Shown here: positions 31,785 to 44,436 of the stretch, in pieces
Layout: every line of letters starts with the position of its first letter
Position numbering within the stretch: position 1 is the first letter of the stretch
Notes under the pieces: generated by a model
Told to the model about the DNA's origin: nothing
Seen by the model: only the letters and a program-made list of their open reading frames with translations
The model's database searches: none
Assembly (NCBI GenBank): GCA_038277395.1
Contig: CM076195.1
Span: forward strand, 53,329,551-53,393,550
Length of the DNA stretch: 64,000 nt
Direction of reading: 5' to 3'
Source: Dryocosmus kuriphilus
Lineage: Eukaryota > Arthropoda > Insecta > Hymenoptera > Cynipidae
Translations under genes and position numbers: made by a program

Positions 31785-32004
31785 TAATTTTGATCTTTTC
31801 GTTGTTGATTAGTCCCGCGATGCTAATATATTACACTCCTTACTTATTTACTCATAAATATGACCTAGAAAAAAGATTAACGGGAAAAGAGAAAACTAGC
31901 TAAATATGTCTATTCACAAAGGATTAAGCGAACACCTTTAGAAGTTTTATTTTAGTATATGTTAGTATTTATGGTTTCACTTTTCTGGATTTCACTTGTG
32001 TAGA
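31785..32004 (+). repeat. Left TIR of DDE transposon copy 1
   Basis: Imperfect inverted match to 35,440-35,668, with GGGAAAAGAGAAAACTAGCT as the best-conserved block. Confidence 0.75.
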
Positions 32005-32284
32005 ACGTTTTAAGGGTAGATGCATTTTACCTTCATTCCTGAAATTCACATAAAATGTTATCTAGCAGAGGAAGCTGACTGCTGTATTCGACGTTCGTTT
32101 GTTTGTGCTGCGCTCGACTGATGTATTGACGTTCAAATCTTTTTCGTGTGCTCGCTCACACGCTTACTTACTCAGCTGATACTTTGCGCCTGAAAAGCAC
32201 ACAAAAAACATGCTTGAATTCTTATCTAGTATAAAATTGAAAAAATAGATTTAAATAGATTGCTTTGACTTTGAAATTTTGTTT

Positions 32285-34465
32285 GTCATGTCCAAACGCA
32301 CAAAATCTTCTTCACGGCAGGATATCAAATGTCTACTTTTCAAGGATCTGAAAGATTTAGTAGAATGTAATTTACTTTCCATTGAAGATGTTATCTTACG
32401 TTCTCAACAGGAAAGGTTTAATCTAGGAACAGATTTCGGAGAAAATAAGGGATCCCCTTTTTCAGTAATTGCCGATACTGTTGCTAAGAAAGTAGAGACA
32501 TTTTATATAAAAGCGTCTAACTCAACTGTGCCACATACCAGCGTAGTTCGAATGATGAATAGTTATCACAAGAAATATGTAGATGCTAAGAGTTGGTCAA
32601 GATTTATTGAAAAAGTTTATCATTGAAAAGAAAAATGGACGATTTTAAGGCTTCTGCGAAAAAGCTTTTCGATATTGCTGCATGCAAGTGTACTGATTTT
32701 AAAAATTACTGATGCCCAATGGATAAGAAAGTAGCCATACTCGAAAGGGTTTTTTTTTATTAGAGGGGTCCAAGATTGGGGAAAATTGCTTTAGTAGGCG
32801 CAAATAAAAAAAAACGGGAAAAAGGAATAAGAAGGTATGAGTCTGAGAATCTTAGACTTGTGAAGCAAAGAAGGAAATATTCTCTTGATGATAGTATTGA
32901 GGCTTCAAGCTTTTTCCCCTTTATTACCGGTGAAAAAAGGTTCACACAATATAACTCAGAAATTAGAGACAAAGAAGAAGGGTATGTTGCTTCAAAAAAT
33001 CATAAATGAGCTCTTCTAATCAATCTCGGATTCTTCTTCAAGAAACTTCTCTCGTTTCCCAAAGAATTGGCGTCAGCTCTTATTCTACGACACTTATCAT
33101 GTCAGCTGCATTGAGAGATGCAAATATCCTTGAACTTTCTCTAATTATAGATAAAAGCAAAATCAGAAGAGAACGAAACAAAGTCCAAAAGAATCTGACA
33201 GAAGTAGCACGTAAGAGGTTGCCACCTCTAGGACTGTACTTTGATGGTTGAATGGATGAAACTCTAACTGATTTTCAAGACGACAAGAAGTTTTATCGTA
33301 AAAATTTTATTGATGAGCATATTTCTCTTGTCGGAGAACCAGGAGCTCAGTATTTAGGTCATTTGACTCCAAAGTGTGGAAGAGCGGAAGACATTCGTAA
33401 ATGTATATTCGATTTTTGGAAAACGAAATTAACGGAGGGTGGAGTAAACTTCTTGTTGTTGGATCAGACAGCACTGTTGTTAACACAGTATAGAAAGGTC
33501 GTATCATTTACAAAATCGAAGAGAAACTTAATACGTCCCTTCAGAGGATCATTTGTCTACTTCGTTTTAATGAACTTCCATTGCGAAGTATTTTTTAGTA
33601 CGCCAATGGAGTAATGTCCGGTCCCAAATCATTTTTAGGGCCTATTGGATCCACACTTTCTGGATGCGAGCAGCTTCCTGTAGTTTCCCTCCAAGCAATG
33701 GATTCAGAATTACTTAGAGTTATTGATAACGTTTTGAAAATATTGAGTAAAGATAAGAAGTATCTTTTGGAAATTTCACATGCTATCAAATCTAGTAACT
33801 GCTCTCGTGACCTAAGTCTTCAAGATCCAGGTCCTCTCAATAACGCACGATGGAATACTTTCGTAAACCGGATCAAAACCATACCCCGAGCTTAAAAAGA
33901 TTGCGGAATTCATACTCAGGGTATATGTTCGGATGTGGTTTCGCATAAAACTTGAAAGCTCAATCAAAGACGGTGGAAGACATCTTTTCGAAACTATCCC
34001 AAAGTCCAGGCACTTATCAAAGAAGTACTTGAAAGTGATCGATAATACCATTACGCCGTTTTTCGCGTCCCCAGAAACGTGCTTCTCAGCATGTTAACGG
34101 ATCATAGACCTCAGGTAAGACGAGACGCACTTTAAAAAATTATTTTTGATAGACAGAACGACGCGAATGTATTGTGCACTTTCAAGATTCCTAAGATTAA
34201 CATCAAAGCTAGATATTACGCCGATATGATTGAATGGTCAAACTATGAAATTACATAACATCCAGTGCTTCGTAATCCGTCAATAAATGATCTCAAGGAA
34301 AGGCTTTCTATAATTGAAGATTCTAAACAGATTTGTGAATGGGACTTCATGCACTTTCCTCGCACACCCAGGCAGTGGAAACGCACGGACCAGCTCGTGA
34401 CGACAGCATCTGAAACAGTATGTGGAAGTCCTTCAAGAGACTGTTACATTAGGTCTAATTTATAA
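32285..34465 (+). pseudogene. DDE transposase-like pseudogene, copy 1
   Basis: A string of + strand frames (32,279-32,626; 32,776-33,009; 33,006-33,614; 33,614-33,895; 34,265-34,465) aligns end to end with the gene at 55.9-58.1 kb. Visible in order are an N-terminal helical region, CKC (half of a CxC...CxC pattern), ALRDANI...IIDKSKI, LGLYFDG followed by TGA where the other copy has GRKD (candidate first Asp), a SDSTVVNT block in another frame (second Asp), a degraded CxxH region reading CLLRFNELP in the intended frame (33.55-33.59 kb), SGPKSFLGPIG, SLQDPGPLNNARW, and a C-terminal TASETVCGSPSRD. The QAVER block of the other copy is altered here. At least two stops and four frameshifts. A transposase function is inferred from the motifs and flanking TIRs. 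Confidence 0.7.
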
Positions 34466-34790
34466 TCAAGGGGAAAAATTTCCAAATTCAAAAGCAAAAA
34501 GCAATTAATATAGTTCACATAGTTCTGCAGTATGGTTGGGTGGACGGGTGAGAACATGGAAGGAACTGAACATGCAGTTACCTTCATGAATTGTCGCGTC
34601 ACTACTTTGCCGTAGGTGGCTCAGAAGTTCAGGAAGATTTGCTGTGACCTGAAATTGATTAGATTCACTATGACAATGAATTTAGAGGAGTTCGAAATAA
34701 TGAGGCAAATTTCAAGGGAAGAAGCCGAAGCTGAAAAAAAGCCTGTTTATTTTAGTTTACTGAAATCAAGTACATAAAAATTAAGCCTTG

Positions 34791-35387
34791 TGTGACGCCT
34801 CGCACGATTTGCTTTCGCGCACAAAGATTCTGCGAACCACGAGGCCCGAGACACGCAGTTGCAAACGGACGGATCTCCTCTTTTTCTAACTTAAATACAC
34901 ATCCACGCACGCACACACAATTTGGAAATTTAATCAGCCACGGAGGCGAAGAGAATCGAATGTTCGCTAGAAAGCGATCACCACGGAGGCGAAGAGAATC
35001 AAATGTTCGCTAGAAAGCGATCAGCCACGGAGGCGAAGAGAATCGAATGTTCGCTAGAAAGCGATCAGATTCCGCATTGGTGGGGATCGGAAAATCGCGG
35101 CGGAGCTCCGACAGCGTAATCATAACCGTTGTAGACGGCTGACTGACTTTCCTAGCCGGTGTCATCGGCCGCGTCGACTCGCTAGTTCCACGATTCGACT
35201 GGTCAATTTACCGGACTATTGTCTCCCAGCGAGTCCAGGCACATGGAGTCATCGGGCTCTATGCCGGTAGGTCGAGTATAGGGACTACTTTTTATAACTC
35301 ATGCTCATAGTTACACAGATATACACGTTGCTTTCATAATCTAGTAAAGCACTCTTAATCTAATATAAATGTAACAAAGGTGTGACA
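34791..35387 (+). mobile_element. Possible solo LTR
   Basis: The block starts TGTGACGCCTCGCACG and ends near GTGTGACA, with GC-rich text unlike its surroundings and typical in style of insect gypsy LTRs. It interrupts the region between the transposase remnant and the right TIR. No matching target duplication was found, so the call is weak. It contains a triple 44-bp repeat. Confidence 0.35.
34938..35068 (+). repeat. Three tandem copies of a ~44-bp unit
   Basis: CCACGGAGGCGAAGAGAATC begins at 34,938, 34,981 and 35,025; each unit ends with GCTAGAAAGCGATCA. The copies are almost identical, indicating recent amplification. Confidence 0.93.
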
Positions 35388-35439
35388 ACGGAACACTCCA
35401 CGTGGTCGGTTCTGGGTCACTATAAAGTGCGCGAAATAC

Positions 35440-35668
35440 TACACAAGTGAAATGAGAATATAGAATTCTTAATAATTCTGCATTAAAATTAATAGTACAA
35501 AACAAAAATTCTAATGGTTTCCGCTTAATCGTTCGTGAACAGACATTTCTAGCTAGTTTTCTCTTTTCCCTTATTTCCTTTTTCTAGATCATATTTATAA
35601 ATAAATGAATAAGGAGCGTAATTTTGAAGCATTACAGCACTAATGAAAAATAAAAAGATCCAAATTAC
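35440..35668 (-). repeat. Right TIR of DDE transposon copy 1
   Basis: Inverse of 31,785-32,004; see that entry. Divergence between the two TIRs is considerable, so the element is old. Confidence 0.75.
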
Positions 35669-36699
35669 CGATTTGGAGTCGAATTCCAAATACCATATTT
35701 TATCATTATTATTGGCTGAGAACGGAATTTTGAAGAGTTTTCACAGAACAGAAGATATTGTCCAACCAGGCTGAAATATGGAGTGCTTACTAATGTTACG
35801 AAAACACAACTTTTTCCCACTATTAGAATCCGTTACTCGAAAAAAAGGTTTTTTCGACCCACTCCAGTATACAATGCAGCTCAAGATTACAGCTTGTGAC
35901 TTAAAAAATTCATAATTCTTTAACCATCAATTCTATTACTGCGAAGCTTTCCAGAAAAATTCTCTGAACCTTCACAAGCAAACTTATCACTGTAGGTTTA
36001 TCGTTGCTCTAAATTCGCTCGATAAACTGACAGCTAGGGATTTCCAAAAGATATTTCGTTTTTTTTTTTTTCAGTTAGTATCAAAAGACATAAGACCGTA
36101 ATCTATTATTGGTTAAATAAAAATTTCTGAAAATTGGCTAAGTTAGCGTGATTTGAAGTGAAAAAGGATTGAAATTTTTTATTTTCGAATAATCTACATT
36201 TTCCCAATTACATAAAAAACTATACACCCAAAAATGTTGGCGAGAAGAAAAAGGATGTGCCCTAAAATTCGCTACAAGTATCCGTCCTTAAAATTAATAT
36301 TTGAACGATTTAAAAAAAATTGATGTCTTGATCGCGAAGGGTTTAATTTCAAGTTATGTATAAAAATCAATTTAGAAACCGCTGTTTTTTGGAAGATATT
36401 TTTTGATATTTTAGCTTTAAATATAGACGTGCTTACCGGCACCGAACTTTCGTTTTCGGCACGAAAGTGATAGGTTGCTTTAATTGTTTTGCAAAATTAA
36501 ATAAGCCTGTAGTGGAGGGCAGTTTATGGTATAAGAATGTAAGAAGGTTAGTTGAGTGGAAGATCTTATATTTGAGATAAGGACATTGGAAGTGTGATTG
36601 ATATTTTTTCTTCTTGAGATTGCTTTGGGTGGTCTTTGAAATTTTTTAGGTGGCCTGGTGTACAAGGTGGGGGGACGAGTTATGTACGGTGCACAGAGG
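35669..36699. other. No gene seen
   Basis: AT-rich with no motif or repeat recognised. From about 36.48 kb the base composition starts to change towards the purine-rich LINE that follows. The 279-codon - strand frame over 36,480-37,319 is a by-product of that composition. Confidence 0.4.
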
Positions 36700-38090
36700 G
36701 TTAGCACCGCAGCGGTTGAGCTAGGTGAGATATGGTAGTCCATACAGGCGGAGGAGAAGGGAGAGCGCGTCAAGGAGAATTTTAATTGGCTTAAAGAGTA
36801 ACGGACTAAACGAAAACAAACACGAAAGGGATTCAAATCAGGCAGTTCCCTGTATGCCGAGAGGTGACAAAAAATGAAAAAGGCAAGGGAAAGGTACAGA
36901 AAAGTATTAGAAAGTAAGAGATTGAGGGCGAAAAGTTTGTTCTGGAATGAGGGCTTCGTTAAAAGGAAATGGATGACAAGGGGAGCAGTGAGGGTAAGTA
37001 AGAAGTAGGTTTGTTTATAGAACACCCAAACATGTTTAAAACTCAGCCGGGAAAAAAAGAACGAAAAGAAGAAGAAGAAGGATAAGCAGGAGTAAAAAAA
37101 AATAAGCAGGGATAGTGTCCGGACAGGAGAAAATGAATTAGAAAAAATGAGCAAAATGATGATGGAGGTAATACGGATGCATGAAAAAAAGCAGAAGGAA
37201 AGGAGAAAAGAAGTATAGAAAAAAATTAGGAGGGTAATGGTCGAGCAGGAAAAGACTAATACAAACGTAGAAGATTTGCAGTGTAAGGTGGAGGAGATGG
37301 AAAGCTCAAATCGGGACACTAGGGAGAAGGGAGTGGGAATGCGGATAAAGAATGGCTGAGAAAAATAAAGAGGAGAATAAAAGGGAAAAGAGAAGAAAGA
37401 GGAAGGAATATAGCCATAAAGGGTTTAAGATTAGAGGAGATGTAATTGAAAGAAAGTCTGGGGGAAGTGCTAAGGAGAATAGATGGGAAGGCAGAAGTGT
37501 AAAAAGTAAGAAGTGTAGGAAAGGAATGGGGAAAACGAGGGAAAATGAATTAAAGAACGGGGAACATAAGAAGGAAGTTATAACGTGGAAAGAATTGAAA
37601 ATGCAGTATAAGATAAGGGAAATAGCAGAAAATGAAAGAAAAAAGGGAAAAATAACCTGGGTGACGTACGGAAGAATAGAGATAGATGATATATGGTCGG
37701 ATTGGGACTAGGAGGGGGAAAATCTAGCACAAAGTCAGGGGGCGGGGGAATGAAAGAGAAAGAAACGGGAGAGGGGAACGTAAGAGAGAGTACGGAGGGA
37801 GAAGAGACGAAAAATGTAGGAAGGAAACAATGGAAGATATCTGACTGGAATATAAAGTGCTTGAAGAGAAAAGATGAGAAACTTATGAGAAAAATAGGAC
37901 AGTGGAAAGTTTTAGGAACGATGGAAACGTAGTTAGATGAAAAGGAATGAGAGAGAATAAGGGAAAGGTTACCGAAATATCAAAGATGGAAGACAAAGAG
38001 TGCAAAGGGGAAGAATAAAAAGGAAGATCAATGGGAAGAATGGAGGTGGGAATAAGGAAGGAATAAAAGGAAGACTGTAGGAAGATTGTA
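36700..38090 (+). pseudogene. APE-type LINE fragment (end of ORF1 and start of endonuclease)
   Basis: The + strand is strongly purine-rich and encodes Lys/Glu-rich protein. 37,352-37,711 ends in ITWVTYGRIEIDDIWSDWD, which I know as the region just before the endonuclease in a LINE family common in ants and wasps. Next come QWKISDWNIKCLKRKDEK (start of the apurinic endonuclease, whose Asn is in the WNI motif), METWLDEKEWERIRERLPK with the catalytic Glu (ETW) once a stop is read through, and a KNKKEDQWEE tract. The frame is broken by stops and shifts, and the element stops at about 38.09 kb, before the reverse transcriptase. A dead 5' fragment. Confidence 0.75.
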
Positions 38091-41000
38091 ATTTATATTG
38101 AGATCAATTACAAGTCTTTAAATTTTCTACCCTTTTCGACAAATTATATATCATTGGAATTGGACAAATCCATAGATATCAAATATATTATTTTCAGATC
38201 GCTAGTGTCAAAATTAAATTTCTTTAAATTTCCTCATTTTGACCGGCCCTTCAACAAAATACCTAAGCCGGAGTAGCCTCACCCTGATCTCGTCCCAAAC
38301 TGAGGCCCATTGACTGACCGAAATAAAGCATAGAAGAAAGTAAGCGGGGTAAGTTTAAGCTGCAGGAGTAATAATGCAGGCCACATGAAAGAGCTAAAAT
38401 TACAAACATAATTTTTTTCCTATCTTAAAATTAGGGATCTGAAAGCTGCAAAATCATAATCTACGAATTGATCGGATTAAATGTATCTAAAATTTTCTTT
38501 TAAAGGTATTTTATACATCATATTTTTTAAGTATCTTGTAAATTATACGAGATGCGTAAAAACTGATGAGGTTTTTAGATCCATAGCCTGAACAATACCT
38601 TAGATATATGAATATGTAAATACATAAATAGTGAAAAATAAATATACGCACATAAATAAATGAAAAATAATTTGTAGTGCAAAAAGAGATTAGTTTAATG
38701 AAAGCTCTATCATAGCCACACCTTTCTTAACTGCCTTTTTCGTATCTTTAATTTCTGAAGGTTGGACTGCCATAATTTAAATCATAAGTTAAGGCTCCAA
38801 AGGCACGCAGACAATCTCTAGAGACAACATCTTTCCAATCGAGACTGAAAATCCATTGAAATTGAATGACATGGCTTGACATTTTTGCTTGAGATATTCC
38901 TGAGATTTTCTTTCTGCAGGGTTAAAATGTGCCAACTACTCGTTTTTAAATAAGACCTTACTACTTGCGGGGAAAAATACTGATTTGCCATCGAAATATT
39001 TGAACATAATATGAAAACTCAAGGTGATTTACAAAAGACTTCTGTAGTCGTAATCAAGAGTTTTTTGGCTAGCTAGAGGTAAATAATAACAAGCCAATTA
39101 ATTGCGCGACGGTTCGTTAGCTTGGTTCGTTAACCTCACCAGGCTAATATCTTTTATGAAACATCATAGAGAAGATTAAAATGCGTCACATTACAAAGGT
39201 ATTAGGAGTGACAATTAAAATTAAGGAATTAATTACCAATATGGTCCAGATTTAAGCATTGATAAAAGTCAATGTGTCAAGCGTCGAAAAGGCATAATTA
39301 AATACTACATTCTGTAAAGACGATACAACGTCGACTGAACGAGTAATGATAAGTACAAGTAATCTATGTATATATGCCATGAATGTGTATGTGGATGTGA
39401 ATGAATAGGTGTCAAAGAATCTATACGTGCAAGTGAATGATTTATGAAAAATATTTGTGAAGAATAGGAAAATATCTGTAATTTAATGAGTGGAAATCCC
39501 TTTTTTTATTTATAGTATTCCGATTGGTCTTAACCCGTTCAGCCAGTGCGTTCCCATATGGTCGCTTGGCACGGATTTGAATTTACGCGCTGCGGTGGCA
39601 CAACAGTCGACTAATCGCGTGCCTCAGTACTTTGTCTCCTTATTTACAGTCGTTGCGAGAAATCCCAGTCGCTCCAGCTTCTTTCGTGGCTATTCTGACT
39701 TCCCGATGTGTAGTCGAAGCTTTAAGGAAAGCTAAAACACATAACTAATTCAGGCTTTAATGGGTTAATGTACATCATCTCAGAAATAAAAAAATCAATG
39801 CTTAAATCTAAACCATACTGGCGTGTTATTATTTACCCCCAAGTGGGCAAAAAACTCTTGCTTTACGACTACTAATATATGGAGTGTGATTAACAGAATC
39901 GGAAAAATTGTATATTATGTATCTAAACAGTAAAGTCAACTTACTGCTGTGGTGCATGCGATACTTTGTCTGAACTAGGCAGAGTCAGCGTACTTTACCT
40001 GCTCAAAGTGTGGGAGTAAAATGGCGCTTAATTGTACCGCGTACGCGTATGCATCTTTCTCTTTCTCTCTTGTACTCTCTCACTCCCCCCTCCTTACTTT
40101 ACGTGCCGCTCGTCGTGGTCCAATAAAGTGCTATTTTGTTGCCGCTCCGCGGTCAGATAAAGTGCGCTTATTCTGCCTATTTCAGAGAAAAGACGTTACT
40201 TACATATTTTGAGTAGAAAACGCCCCAATCGCTTCGGGTTGAATGTTTTCTGTATATTATTCACAGTAAATAACTATAAAATGCCATGTAAATGACATCA
40301 GGTACTTTACCCATATCGGTTAATTTTTGTTGCAGGTACTCTTTACTCAATAATCTGGAAAACGATTACTCTTTGTTTTTTCTGTGCTGTTTGTCCTTAT
40401 TTTTATTGGCCCAAATTACTGTTTCACCTTATTTCTGTTATTCTGATAAACGAATTGGCCAATACAAAAATTATTAACTTTATTTATTTGTACATTGTTG
40501 AAATATTTACAATATTTTTTTCAACATTTAAGAAAAATGGATGGTTTTGAAAAATGCTTAAATTTTCTTCAAGTTTTCATAATGTTTCTTGTACCGAATT
40601 TAATTTGGGCAAATAACTATATTGGTCAACATTTTCAATTTTTTTTATAATTCTGGTAAACAAATTTATGGTAAATCTATCAACAATTTTTCTAATTTAT
40701 ATTTGCATACATTATGGTTTGATCTAATTTTTATTACAGTAAAACCTTTCAATAGACAACCTCACAATAGGCGAAAAAGTGCAGTCTCCTGCGGATTGTT
40801 TAAAAAGGTAAATGCAGTGATGTTCAAATTGTATGAGCTCAAAAGACGTAGTAAAAAATGTCCTTATTTATAACTTTCTGCTTGCCTTCAGGTAGATTTG
40901 TCTTGATGCTCTTTTTTTAAATCAGTTTACATCATCCCTAACACAATTTGCAATTGCTGAAAATTAAATTAAATTAGGAGGAATTAAATTAATTTAATTA

Positions 41001-43679
41001 ATTAATTAAATTACCAAAAAATGTAAAAGTTTTATAAATTCAAGAATATTTTAAGAATTTTAGTTTCCGCAATGTTTGTTTTTCAGAATTTATGAAAATT
41101 TACTGGGAAATTCCTAATGCGGAATAATAATAATAAGGTCAAGTAGGATATTCTGCAATAATTGATAAAATAATAAATGTGAAATCTCACCAGTCTCAAA
41201 ATTTTAAAATTTTAACTTTGGTAAATTTAGTCATATGTATACTTTCAAAATAAATTTTGCAGAGAATCCAATTATGAAATTTTAAAATTTGGAGTTAACT
41301 AAAATTGATAATATGGATTGAATCTTTTTCGACTTTTACGTTCGAAGAATTATAAATTTATAATAAATAGATAAATATTTATTCGTGATTAATAATGGTC
41401 AAACTAAATAATTATACTCTATAAGAGTATTTAGTATATGGGCCGATTCCCTGCTCTATTATTCAGAGCGTTTCTTACTGAGGTTGGAATTGATGAATTT
41501 AAGGTAATTTAATTAATGATTTCACTGGTTATACTGATTTGAAATTTTGCACAGTTATTTATTACTGCAACAATTGTTTCTATATATAATATGATTACAC
41601 AGGTGTACATTATGGAAATTCTGGTTGCAGGTGTGTGTAAATGTTTGAGCGGAAGCGACTCTTTTTTACATTACCAGCTCGTTGATTGTCTATTGTTGGT
41701 TGTGTATCACTAAACTACTTCCAACTTCTTGGGAGGTGGAGTTAATCGTTTTTAATTGTTCTTGGATCAATTTGTTTTTGTTCGAATACCATCCACGGAG
41801 AAATGGCCAAAAACAATCACACTACGTATGACATTCCACACTACGTTAGATGTTGTGGCTCAGGATACTCTCGACTGGTATACCGTGCTGGCTACTTCGT
41901 AATTTTTGTTTAATGTCAGACGTGAATCTTGACCAACAACCCGCTAAGAAGAAAAGATCCGGAAGTTCCAATAGAAAAACTAATAGGAAGCGACAGACTG
42001 ACCTTTCGTTTTTAGCATTGATTTGTTTAACGTCAGGACTAATATCCCCGGGGACTAGAACGGATAACTAAACCGTTCGTATGTCTTATTACTGACGAAT
42101 TGGGTAAAAAGACGTTTAGGCGCGTGGACCTTAAAATTAAATGAATTTAGATTCTGTGACATGCTCATTGTCACCTTCTATTTTATTTTCAATAACAAGT
42201 GGGGAAGGCACTGCTTCCGACCGCTGAACACCTGTGGGCGAGCAATTGGCCTTATTTTGCCAAATTGCATTTCCCACGATTTAAAGGTGATCCTCCATGG
42301 TACTGCTTCCAATAATTTGATGACCCATCAATTTCTGGTTTCCCTCAAGTTAGAAGTGACGGTGATCCTCAATTTTTGTGACTAGTCCACTAATTTAAGT
42401 CGACTATTTCGTCTTCGGAATTTTCCTTTTTATTTTGTTGGGATCCTTTTATTCTAGTTATTAATAATAATTTATCAATAGGATTGGGAGTAGTTTTCAG
42501 TTTGGTTATATTTAAATAATAACTTGCTAGAATTACACTTTCGGGTTTTTGAAAATTAATTCTCACAATTATTGTTTTTCTATTATTTATTGTTGCTAAT
42601 TTCTGAACCTCAGTTCATTTATCTTGAAGGAAAAGCTAGTGACACCACTTTGTTAGTTATTACAAATAACGCAACTACGATTTGCAGTTTGCTTTAACAC
42701 GTTCAATCTCACGACATGGGGATTATGCTCGACTACAGCTTCTTCATCTCGAACAGTCGTTTAGAATTGATGCAAAATCTAGTAAGCTCATCGACAATGA
42801 GTGGTGGCCTATTTATCTCATCACGTCTTTTAAAAGCAATTTCACGTATAGCGGCATTTTTGTCTCCATCAATTCGCAACAAGAAGCCGGGACGAAATTG
42901 ACTATTACAAATAAAACATAGCAACCGATTCATGAAAGCCATATCGAGATTTTGAAATCAATATGAGCATAGAACTAGATGAATCAGCTATCAAAAAATA
43001 ATCACATCATTTATATTGACGGACTAGTAATAATAATCCTGTTAAATAAATAAATGGCTGAATGAATCTCGTGAATCCAACAAGTGAAAGGAAAGGAAAT
43101 AATAATGATGGAAAACATACAAATGCAGAATAAATCTGGCGTTAACTTCACAACAAGAAACGAAATTCTTAATTAAATCGTGACCAAAAAGTCAAACGAT
43201 GAAATAAATCTGTAGTAAACTTTAAACGAGGAACAAAAAGCAGAATAAATAAAATGAATCTGAAGTCTTCTAAGAGTATCCAAATAATGAACAAGAACTC
43301 AGAATAGATCTGACGATAATCTTACCTTTCGCGTTGTGTATTTCGGAATCGAGAAAGAAAGAAACGACTGAATGTCTAAAAGAACTAAATGATAATAGGA
43401 ATCATCTATAAAGAACAAAAGAAGTGCGATAAAAAAAGCGATCGTCGAAAAGGTTTCACTTCTGGCACTAAATTCACAACATCGAGTCTGTAATAAATTC
43501 AAGTAGGTCTATAACTGGCTCGAGATTCATTAAACGTCTATCAATTGTTTTATTAAACAAATGCTTTAAAAAGAATTCCTTATACAATAATAATTCTGAT
43601 ACGAAAATAAGTGATAGATGGATAGATAGGAATTACTTATCAGACAACTATAAGTATTGTGTAAGTAAGTATTGTGTAA
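38091..43679. other. No gene recognised; mostly AT-rich unique DNA
   Basis: No convincing exon or known transposon protein was found in these 5.6 kb. At about 38,930-38,965 a single inverted copy of the 90-bp tandem unit of 47.9-48.7 kb occurs (GTGCCAACTACTCGTTTTTAAATAAGACC). The stretches 39.5-39.75, 40.0-40.2 and 41.9-42.4 kb are less AT-rich than the rest and have open frames of 60-80 codons without recognised motifs. 40.97-41.03 kb is a palindromic AATTAAATTAATT tract. This is the largest unexplained part of the window. Confidence 0.4.
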
Positions 43680-44375
43680 GTACTCTAAGTAATTAAAGGC
43701 GACTTTGTACCCTCTAAGGATAAAAACTTGGTCATTTTTTTAACCTGGGTCATAAGCACTTTTTACGTAGGGCCATAAACTGCAAAATGGTAGCGGAAAA
43801 GAATCTTAGGCATGATACATCAATATGGCACAAAAGAGTCCCGCAGTCCTCCCAGTTTCTCTCTCCCCTGAGTCATAAGCACCTCTAACAGGGGTCATAA
43901 AGTACAAAATAGCGGAAGATCAGTGTTCTGGGCATGATATATCAATATAGCTCCAGAGTCCCGCAGCTTCTGTGGTTATTCTCCTGAGGGGATTTAACAC
44001 GACCTTTGATGCGATAGGGACAAAAAACTGTCCACTTTTTGACCTTGAGCCATCAAGTCCTTCTAACGGAGGCAAATACAAGGAAAGATAATCAAAGTCG
44101 ACTTTTGACTCTGTAAGGACAAAAACTTGGTCATTTTTTAAACCTGAAATATAAACCCTTTTTAGGAGGGGTCTTAAACTACATAATGGCAGAGGGTCAG
44201 AGTTCTGGGCATGGCACATCAGCGTTGCGCTATACAGTCCGCAGTTTCCGCAGCGATTCTGCCAAGCGGCATTTATTAAGACACTTCGCATGATAGGGAC
44301 GAAAAACTGTCCATTTTTTGACTTCTTAGCATGAGAACTTTTTATCGGGGATATCACGATATACAACATATCCAA
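43680..44375. repeat. Degenerate tandem repeat with GTCATAAGCAC units
   Basis: Related text recurs: CTTGGTCATTTTTTTAACCTG plus GTCATAAGCAC (43.73 kb), GAGTCATAAGCACCTCTAAC (43.87 kb), ACTGTCCACTTTTTGACCTTGAGCC (44.02 kb), CTTGGTCATTTTTTAAACCTG (44.13 kb) and ACTGTCCATTTTTTGAC (44.3 kb). GGCATGATA(C/T)ATCAATAT and TCCCGCAG also repeat. Spacing is irregular, 100-175 bp. The 151-codon - strand frame over 43,920-44,375 repeats the peptide K(N/S)GQFFVPI as a consequence. Confidence 0.75.
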
Positions 44376-44436
44376 AATTTAGAAAAATCGACCCAGACTC
44401 TTTTTGCAGTGCATTTGTTGCAGAATCCTTTCCAAA

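Larger units (their letters stand above)
31785..35668 (+). mobile_element. DDE DNA transposon with ~220-bp TIRs, copy 1
   Basis: Left (31,785-32,004) and right (35,440-35,668) segments are diverged inverted repeats. Shared blocks include TAATTT-GATCTTTT, ATTAGT, ATGCT, ATTAC-CTCCTTA, AAATATGA-CTAGAAAAA, GGGAAAAGAGAAAACTAGCTA, TGTCT-TTCAC, GATTAAGCG and TTTCACTTGTGTAG. Between them lies a broken transposase gene on the + strand related to the one at 55.9-58.1 kb. A possible solo LTR has entered near the right end. No target duplication could be recognised, so the exact ends are provisional. Confidence 0.75.

Noticed and set aside
36480..37319. 279-codon - strand frame rich in Ser, Phe and Leu
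   Set aside because: It is the complement of a purine-rich LINE coding strand; its composition and lack of motifs are what that skew produces.
42161..42385. Frame with ILHGTASNNLMTHQFL, faintly like a retroelement protease
   Set aside because: The active-site Asp-Ser/Thr-Gly is absent and no neighbouring RT or gag supports it.
43920..44375. 151-codon - frame as a possible gene
   Set aside because: Lies wholly in a degenerate tandem repeat; reported only as a finding to test.
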